This document shows positions 58,641-64,000 of a DNA stretch of 64,000 nucleotides, one piece after another (the stretch's first letter is position 1; each line of letters begins with the position of its first letter). The position numbers and the translations under genes are program-made. Below the pieces are notes generated by a model. It had not been told where the DNA came from. It saw only the letters and a list, made by a program, of their open reading frames with translations, and did not search any database. The DNA is taken from assembly GCA_963677325.2 (NCBI GenBank), contig CAXXGM010000003.1, positions 310,001 to 374,000 on the forward strand, given 5' to 3'. Origin of the DNA: G963677325 sp963677325 (lineage in GTDB: Bacteria > Bacteroidota > Bacteroidia > Bacteroidales > Prolixibacteraceae).

Positions 58641-60440
58641 ATGATGAAGATTAGGAAACTCTATCTTTTTATGCTCTTACTCTTGTCCGGCATGAATGTT
58701 TTTGCCGAACAGGTTACTTTTACCATGGAGGCCCCCCGTGTGGTAGAACTTGGAGAACAATTCAGGTTATCATTTTCTGTTAATGCAAAAGGACAAAACC
58801 TCAAATTACCTGAACTTTCAGATTTTGATGTTTTAATGGGCCCCTCGACCTCCACAAGTTCTTCCTTTTCCATCGTAAACGGGGTAAGTTCTCAATCGGT
58901 AAATTATGCCTACCTATTCGTTCTCCGCGCCAAAAAACCCGGAAGATTTACTATTAATCCTGCTTCAATAAATGTAAATGGCAGCCAATATACATCCAAT
59001 AGTCTCACCATTGAAGTGGTCAAAGGATCCGCCAAGCCTTCAGGAGGAGGCACAGAAGAACCGGCAACCAAAACGGGTACGGTACCTAAATCTGATTTGT
59101 TTGTGAAAGTACTGCTTGACAGGAGAAGTGTTTACAAAGGAGATCATCTGCTGGCTACTATTAAGATATATTCCAAGGTTAATCTCAATGGCTTCGAAGA
59201 CGTTTCACTGCCTAATTTTGAAGGATTCTGGTCACAGGATGTTGAACTGCCTCAACAGATTTCGCTCCAGCGGGAAACTTTAAACGGTGAGATATACAAT
59301 GTAGGAACTTTAAAGAAGACCATTTTATTCCCTCAGCAAACAGGAAAGATTACAATAGGTCCTGTCAAAATTGACTGTATAGTTCAGCAACGAGTAAAAC
59401 GATCAAGCAGTTTCTTCGATGATTTCTTTGATAGTTTTGCAAATGTCAGAGCCACTGTTGTCAGTGATCCTGTTACTGTCAGCGTAAATCCTTTACCTGC
59501 AGCCCCGGCGAATTTTTCAGGAGCAGTTGGAAAATTTGATCTCCGTTCATCGATTACCACCACGAGAGTGAAGGAAAATGATCCAATCACCTTAAAACTG
59601 GATGTAACAGGCAAGGGTAATATTAAATTGATTAATCCTCCAAAAGTCCAGTTACCACCTGATTTTGAAGTTTATGATCCAAAAACAACAAGCAATTTTA
59701 AAGCCTCAACGGAGGGTGTGAGCGGTTCAATTTCTTTTGAATATCTCTTCCTTCCCAGAAATGCAGGCGATTACACCCTGCCTTCTGTTGACTTCATCTA
59801 TTTTGATCCTTCTGCGGGCAAATATGTGACCGAATCGACACAGGAATTCAAAATTCATGTAGCCAGAGGGGAAGGATCGCGTTCAACGATGAGTATATCG
59901 TCGAAAGAAGATGTAAAAATGCTTGGAAATGATATCCGATTCCTTAAACAAGGTGACTTCCAGCTGAGGCCAAAAGGATATCTATTCTTTGGAAGTTTTA
60001 ATTTTTATTTGCTGTATCTTGGAGGAATTGCCGTCTTACTGGCACTCTACTTCCTGTATCAGAAACGTATCCATGAGAATGCCAATGTTGCTCAGGTAAA
60101 AAATAAGAAAGCAAATAAAGTAGCTCTGAGAAGACTCAAGGAAGCGAGTATTTATCTTAAAAAAGGAGCTACAGAAAATTTCTATGAATCCGTTACCAGG
60201 GCCTTCTGGGGATATTTAAGCGATAAATTAACCATTCCGGTGGCTGAGCTGACCAGAGAAAGAGCTTCTGCTGCATTGGAACAACGTAAAGCTTCAGCAG
60301 AGGTTATATCCGGATTTATACAAATCCTTGATGCCTGTGAATACGCAAGATTCGCTCCGGGCAGAGGATCTGAAAAAATGCAGGAGCTGTATGAAGAAGC
60401 TACCGATGTAATGAGCCAAATGGAAAAAGAGATAAAATAA
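58641..60440 (+). CDS. batD: BatD, exported membrane-anchored protein
   Basis: The protein has 599 residues. The signal peptide (about 1-22) precedes a long extracytoplasmic beta-sandwich region (DVLMGPSTSTSSSFSIVNG near 55-75; FEDVSLPNFEGFW) typical of the BatD/oxygen-tolerance family. One membrane helix lies at about 455-475 and a cytoplasmic helical domain follows. It forms the Bat complex with BatA-C and E. Confidence 0.9.
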   Translation: MMKIRKLYLFMLLLLSGMNVFAEQVTFTMEAPRVVELGEQFRLSFSVNAKGQNLKLPELSDFDVLMGPSTSTSSSFSIVNGVSSQSVNYAYLFVLRAKKPGRFTINPASINVNGSQYTSNSLTIEVVKGSAKPSGGGTEEPATKTGTVPKSDLFVKVLLDRRSVYKGDHLLATIKIYSKVNLNGFEDVSLPNFEGFWSQDVELPQQISLQRETLNGEIYNVGTLKKTILFPQQTGKITIGPVKIDCIVQQRVKRSSSFFDDFFDSFANVRATVVSDPVTVSVNPLPAAPANFSGAVGKFDLRSSITTTRVKENDPITLKLDVTGKGNIKLINPPKVQLPPDFEVYDPKTTSNFKASTEGVSGSISFEYLFLPRNAGDYTLPSVDFIYFDPSAGKYVTESTQEFKIHVARGEGSRSTMSISSKEDVKMLGNDIRFLKQGDFQLRPKGYLFFGSFNFYLLYLGGIAVLLALYFLYQKRIHENANVAQVKNKKANKVALRRLKEASIYLKKGATENFYESVTRAFWGYLSDKLTIPVAELTRERASAALEQRKASAEVISGFIQILDACEYARFAPGRGSEKMQELYEEATDVMSQMEKEIK

Positions 60441-60448
60441 AACGGATC

Positions 60449-61222
60449 ATGAAAACAAAGATTTTAAAATATAGTTTTTTCTTTTTTGCCTTAATTTTAT
60501 TCAAGGGAGTATTGGCTCAACCTCCGGCCTTGCATGATTCTCTGGTACAAGCCGCAAAAGCTTACAATTCGGGCAAATACAATGATGCCGTCAGGACCTA
60601 TGAGAATGTTTTGAACAAGGGTTTTGAATCACCTGTTCTCTACTTTAACCTCGGGAATGCTTATTATAAAAACGGCAATTCAACCTTTGCGATTCTCAAT
60701 TTTGAACGGGCCAAAAAGTTATCACCCAACGATGAAGATGTCAGTTATAATCTGGAGATGGCCCGTAAGAAAATAGTTGATAATATCGTCCCTCTTCCTC
60801 AACCGGGATTTCTCGCGTGGTTGAAACAGTTGATCAGTCTCCGCAGCGCTGACCAATGGGGAAATCATAGTCTGATAGCTTTCTTTATTTTCCTCATCCT
60901 TTTCGGAGTTTTCCTCTTTTCCGGAACTGTTCGCACAAAAAGAATGGCATTCTGGATTTCTATGGCAGCTATCTTTTATAGTGGAGTGACCTTTTCTTTT
61001 GGAGATGATATGAGAAAGAAAATTCTCAAGCACAATTCTGCGGTAATAACAGAGAGAAGTGTTAGAGTCAAGGGTTCACCAAGCGAAACGGGTACCGAAC
61101 TTTTCATCATTCATGAAGGATTAACTGTACAATTGACCGATCAGCTCGGCGATTGGATAGAAATACGATTACCCGACGGCAACAAAGGCTGGGTTAAGGA
61201 GTCGATGATGATAAAAATTTAG
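60449..61222 (+). CDS. batE: BatE, TPR and SH3-like membrane protein
   Basis: The protein has 257 residues. A signal peptide is followed by a TPR block (VLYFNLGNAYYKNGNSTFAIL), two membrane helices (about 145-165, 170-185) and a C-terminal SH3-like domain (VRVKGSPSETGTELFIIHEGLTV; GWVKESMMIKI). It is the last gene of the Bat operon. Confidence 0.9.
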   Translation: MKTKILKYSFFFFALILFKGVLAQPPALHDSLVQAAKAYNSGKYNDAVRTYENVLNKGFESPVLYFNLGNAYYKNGNSTFAILNFERAKKLSPNDEDVSYNLEMARKKIVDNIVPLPQPGFLAWLKQLISLRSADQWGNHSLIAFFIFLILFGVFLFSGTVRTKRMAFWISMAAIFYSGVTFSFGDDMRKKILKHNSAVITERSVRVKGSPSETGTELFIIHEGLTVQLTDQLGDWIEIRLPDGNKGWVKESMMIKI

Positions 61223-61228
61223 TTAATT

Positions 61229-61335
61229 GACAATGGACAATGGATAATGGATAATGATTACCTTTATTCATTGTCAATTATCAATTATCAATTTTCCATT
61301 ATCAATTGTCAATTGTCAATTGCCAATTATCAATT
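61229..61335. repeat. Inverted GACAATG / CATTGTC heptamer arrays in exact 7-bp register
   Basis: GACAATG, GACAATG, GATAATG, GATAATG (61229-61256) face CATTGTC, AATTATC, AATTATC, AATTTTC, CATTATC, AATTGTC, AATTGTC, AATTGCC, AATTATC (61269-61331). Both halves keep a 7-bp register and can pair as a stem. It lies between batE and the next gene. Confidence 0.9.
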
Positions 61336-61339
61336 AAAA

Positions 61340-62017
61340 ATGAGGTTTATTGATCTATCCCATACGATATCCCCGGAGATGCCGGTTTTCCCCGGTGATC
61401 TTCCGGTAAAGCTGAAAAGAAATAAAGAGATCAATACAGATGGTTATACCAATTTTCAGCTCTGCACGGAAATGCATGTGGGAACTCATGTAGATGGGCC
61501 GATGCATCTTACCTCAAATAATCACTTTATTTCAGAAATACCCCTTGACCGGTTTGCGGGGAAGGGTGTTGTTTTTGATGTAAAGGGAATTAAAGGAATA
61601 AGCTTAAACAATATTGACACTGAAAAAATAGTCCCGGATATAATTGTTTTGTTCCATTCGGGTATGGATAAAAAATTCGGAGAGAAGGAATATTTCTATA
61701 ACCATCCTGTTTTAGAGGAAGATCTGATCAATTTTTTGGTGAAGCAAAGAGTCAAAATGATAGGCATTGACTGGTTTTCCCCCGATAAAGAACCCTACCC
61801 TTTTCACAAAATTCTCTTGCAGAACAATATTTTGATCCTTGAGAATCTTATAAATCTGGATAAGCTGATAAATAAGGACTTTGAAATTTTTGCATTCCCT
61901 TTAAACATCAAGGCCGACAGTTCGATCGTAAGAGCAGTGGCAGGGATTAAGGATAGTGTTCAGACGATTGGTGGCATGGGTTCCGACAGAAGAAAACCTG
62001 ACAGTGTTCCGGAATAG
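61340..62017 (+). CDS. Cyclase/kynurenine-formamidase-family metal hydrolase
   Basis: The protein has 225 residues from the ATG at 61340. The metal-binding motif H46-x-G-T-H50-x-D52-x3-H56 (HVGTHVDGPMH) defines the family, which includes KynB. A frame start at 61247 only adds translated repeat sequence. The substrate (formylkynurenine or another cyclic amide) cannot be read from the sequence, and no tryptophan-degradation genes are near. Confidence 0.85.
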   Translation: MRFIDLSHTISPEMPVFPGDLPVKLKRNKEINTDGYTNFQLCTEMHVGTHVDGPMHLTSNNHFISEIPLDRFAGKGVVFDVKGIKGISLNNIDTEKIVPDIIVLFHSGMDKKFGEKEYFYNHPVLEEDLINFLVKQRVKMIGIDWFSPDKEPYPFHKILLQNNILILENLINLDKLINKDFEIFAFPLNIKADSSIVRAVAGIKDSVQTIGGMGSDRRKPDSVPE

Positions 62018-62116
62018 TAAGGGTCAAAAGTAAACGCCATCATCGACTATTAACTTACGAAAAAACAGCACTATGCTTTAGAAATAAAAACCGGACTTCC
62101 AATCACAACCGAAAAC

Positions 62117-62147
62117 TTGCCTTTATCGGCAAAAATGGGTATATTTG
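62117..62147 (+). promoter_or_regulatory. Promoter of the Fic gene
   Basis: TTG at 62117-62119, a 20-bp spacer and TATATTTG at 62140-62147 (fits TAnnTTTG). It supports the ATG at 62186 as start rather than any codon upstream. Confidence 0.55.
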
Positions 62148-62185
62148 AACGTTATTTCAGAAATAACATTGCCGATAAACTCAAT

Positions 62186-63079
62186 ATGAAATATATCTCA
62201 GTCAGGGAGTATGCCGAAAAATGGAATTTGCCCGAAAGAACCGCGCGGAACTATTCCGCAACAGGAAAATTGCCGGGCGCTTTCCTGACAGGTAAAACAT
62301 GGAATATCCCGGAAGATGCATCTTTACCTAAAAAGGGAAAGGAGAAAAAGTTTAGTAATAATCTTTTACTCAATATCCTAAAGGAACAAAAAGACATGAA
62401 ACTGAAAGGCGGTATCTACCACCGCACTCAAATTGATCTGACTTATAACTCCAATCGCATTGAAGGCAGCCGGCTTACACTTGACCAGACGCGTTTTATC
62501 TTCGAAACCAACACGATAGGCATTACGGAAGAGAGCGTAAATGTGGACGACATCATTGAAACAAGCAATCACTTTCGTTGTGTCGATGTGATTATAGAAG
62601 AAGCAAAATCAACATTGACGGAGTCGTTTATCAAAGAATTGCATTACCTTCTGAAATCAGGTACATCGGATAGCCGTAAGGACTGGTTTAAAGTGGGTGA
62701 ATATAAAAAATTGCCTAACGAGGTGGGCGGAAATGCAACTTGTCCACCCAAAGAAGTTCATGACAAAATGAAGGGTTTACTTGAAAATTACAATGCCAGG
62801 GACGCAAAAACAGTAGAAGATATCATTGAATTTCACCAGATGTTTGAAAGCATTCATCCGTTTCAGGATGGAAACGGACGCGTGGGTCGTCTTATTATGT
62901 TTAAAGAATGCCTGGCCAATAATATTGTTCCATTCATTATCGAGGAGGATTTAAAGCTATTCTACTACCGCGGATTGCGTGAATGGGAAAATGTCAAAGG
63001 ATACCTGATGGACACTTGTCTTGCTGCACAGGATAATTACAAAGCCATTCTGAAATATTTTGAGATTGACTTCGGTTAA
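62186..63079 (+). CDS. Fic-domain protein with N-terminal helix-turn-helix-like domain
   Basis: The protein has 297 residues. An N-terminal excisionase/MerR-like helix-turn-helix (YISVREYAEKWNLPERTARNY, about 3-23, cited in part) is followed by a Fic domain with the active motif H224-PFQDGNGRVGR. The inhibitory motif S89-x3-E93-G94 (SNRIEG) lies N-terminal to the Fic fold, so this is a self-inhibited class II Fic enzyme. Fic proteins usually AMPylate target proteins. The target is unknown. It stands alone with its own promoter. Confidence 0.9.
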   Translation: MKYISVREYAEKWNLPERTARNYSATGKLPGAFLTGKTWNIPEDASLPKKGKEKKFSNNLLLNILKEQKDMKLKGGIYHRTQIDLTYNSNRIEGSRLTLDQTRFIFETNTIGITEESVNVDDIIETSNHFRCVDVIIEEAKSTLTESFIKELHYLLKSGTSDSRKDWFKVGEYKKLPNEVGGNATCPPKEVHDKMKGLLENYNARDAKTVEDIIEFHQMFESIHPFQDGNGRVGRLIMFKECLANNIVPFIIEEDLKLFYYRGLREWENVKGYLMDTCLAAQDNYKAILKYFEIDFG

Positions 63080-63123
63080 CAGATAAAAATATATTGTGTA
63101 ACCAATTGTTCTGGCTGCCCGGC

Positions 63124-64000
63124 TTAGGTAATAGTAATTGAAGGTTTCGTATGGTAATTGCCTTTTTTCCAGAACCGAAGTAAGAAATCGATATCTGCCA
63201 AATACAATTTCCCAAGGTCTTTATTAAAAAAGGGTAATTTATTTTTACAGGTATTGATGCAAAATATTGCCAGTTCTGCCGAAATACTTTCATCCATTAA
63301 CAGCCGTAAAATATGTTCTTCATTTTGTTCTTCCCTAAAGTAGGGATTGCCAGGAAGCGGAAAGGCTGAATTAACACCAAATGCAATCTCTGCGCCGCTT
63401 CTGTGATTAAAGAAAATTAAGGCGCTGTCTCCTTTATCAGAAAAGTCAAAATCATTATTCGTTAGCGGAAAGCTCTGTTTTGTAATTCTTTTCGTCGCTT
63501 CTTCCTTATCCTTTTCTGAAATATTTAAAGAATTGTTATAGAAATCCATATAGCCTTTAAAAAAGCTTCCGACTTTTTCTGTTGGCAGAAACTTTATTAT
63601 CGAGCCATTATTATAATCCAGAAAGGCATCATGCTGTAATTCAAGAATTTCATGAGTTTCTTTTTTTCGATGATCGAGAAAATTAACAGCCATTCTGCTT
63701 TTCACTGAACTTTGCTCCCTGGTGATTAATCCGGGATCAAATTCTTGCTGAGTAAATACCCCTGAGAACCACCATTCGTTTTCCCATTGGACGATGCCTA
63801 TGGTCAATATTGTATCAATTTTCTCCAATGATCCGGAAAAATCGAAGGATTTCTTTGTTAATTCAAACCTTTTCCCCGATGAATATTGTGCTCAATAAAA
63901 ACATCATCAGCATTCTGTCCTTTGTATAGGAAATGACCGCTTATTTTCTGTGATTGATTGATGAACGCGGAATAAAGCGGATGTTCCCTGCCCAGGATTT
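63124..64000 (-). pseudogene. Uncharacterised Bacteroidota protein, frameshifted and cut by the window end
   Basis: The main open part (63124-63828, 234 codons) contains WENEWWFSGVF and AIFCINTCKNKLPFF, without a recognised family. Upstream the same strand stays open in another frame (HFLYKGQNADDVFIEH and, rejoined, GKRFELTKKSFDFSGS), showing a one-base loss near 63886 in a short A run. The real start lies beyond 64000. The shift may be sequencing error. Confidence 0.55.

Noticed and set aside
61247..61339. N-terminal extension of the cyclase-family hydrolase
   Set aside because: Its 31 residues are translated from AATTATC/AATTGTC repeats; the family start is the ATG at 61340.

Overview
The window comes from a Bacteroidota chromosome, most likely an uncultured anaerobic Bacteroidales-type lineage. 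The signs are a Bacteroidetes-like 16S rRNA, proteins with the type B C-terminal sorting domain of the type IX secretion system, a complete Bat operon, and promoters of the form TTTG-N(18-20)-TAnnTTTG. Genus cannot be read by eye.

Layout. 1-9.6 kb: a broken Gfo/Idh/MocA oxidoreductase, a single-domain response regulator, and two related giant surface adhesins; the oxidoreductase and the first adhesin carry many single-base frameshifts. 9.7-11.9 kb: arsR-arsC-hgcA-hgcB, a compact operon carrying the mercury-methylation pair HgcA/HgcB. 12-18 kb: a ProC-like reductase, guaA, a GxxExxY nuclease-like gene lying inside inverted repeats, a phosphoesterase and a glycoside hydrolase remnant. 18.4-21.5 kb: an accessory array in which a cargo gene and two toxin-antitoxin pairs alternate with 3'-end copies of a DUF6266-like gene. 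22.5-29.8 kb: queG and the minus-strand suf cluster (sufB-C-D-S-E and a DUF59 protein), with repeat elements in several gaps. 30-32.3 kb: an AT-rich accessory patch with a DUF2971 gene and two more toxin-antitoxin pairs. 32.5-42.4 kb: thiL, lepB and a MacAB/TolC-like export operon. 42.6-48.8 kb: an rRNA operon (16S, tRNA-Ile, tRNA-Ala, 23S, 5S) with two tandem promoters and a terminator. 49.3-52.1 kb: an ECF sigma/anti-sigma operon with periplasmic stress proteins. 52.7-61.2 kb: moxR-DUF58-unknown-batA-batB-batC-batD-batE. 61.3-64 kb: a cyclase-family hydrolase, a Fic protein and a frameshifted unknown gene.

Three things stand out. First, hgcAB sits directly behind an ArsR regulator, whose palindromic operator covers the predicted promoter, and an arsenate reductase. 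Second, the GxxExxY gene is bracketed by inverted repeats that recur as three gene-less copies of about 150-176 bp, which looks like a mobile unit with MITE-like derivatives. Third, many intergenic gaps hold short tandem repeats with 7, 8 or 11 bp periods, often arranged as facing inverted arrays, and these supply start or stop codons to neighbouring genes.
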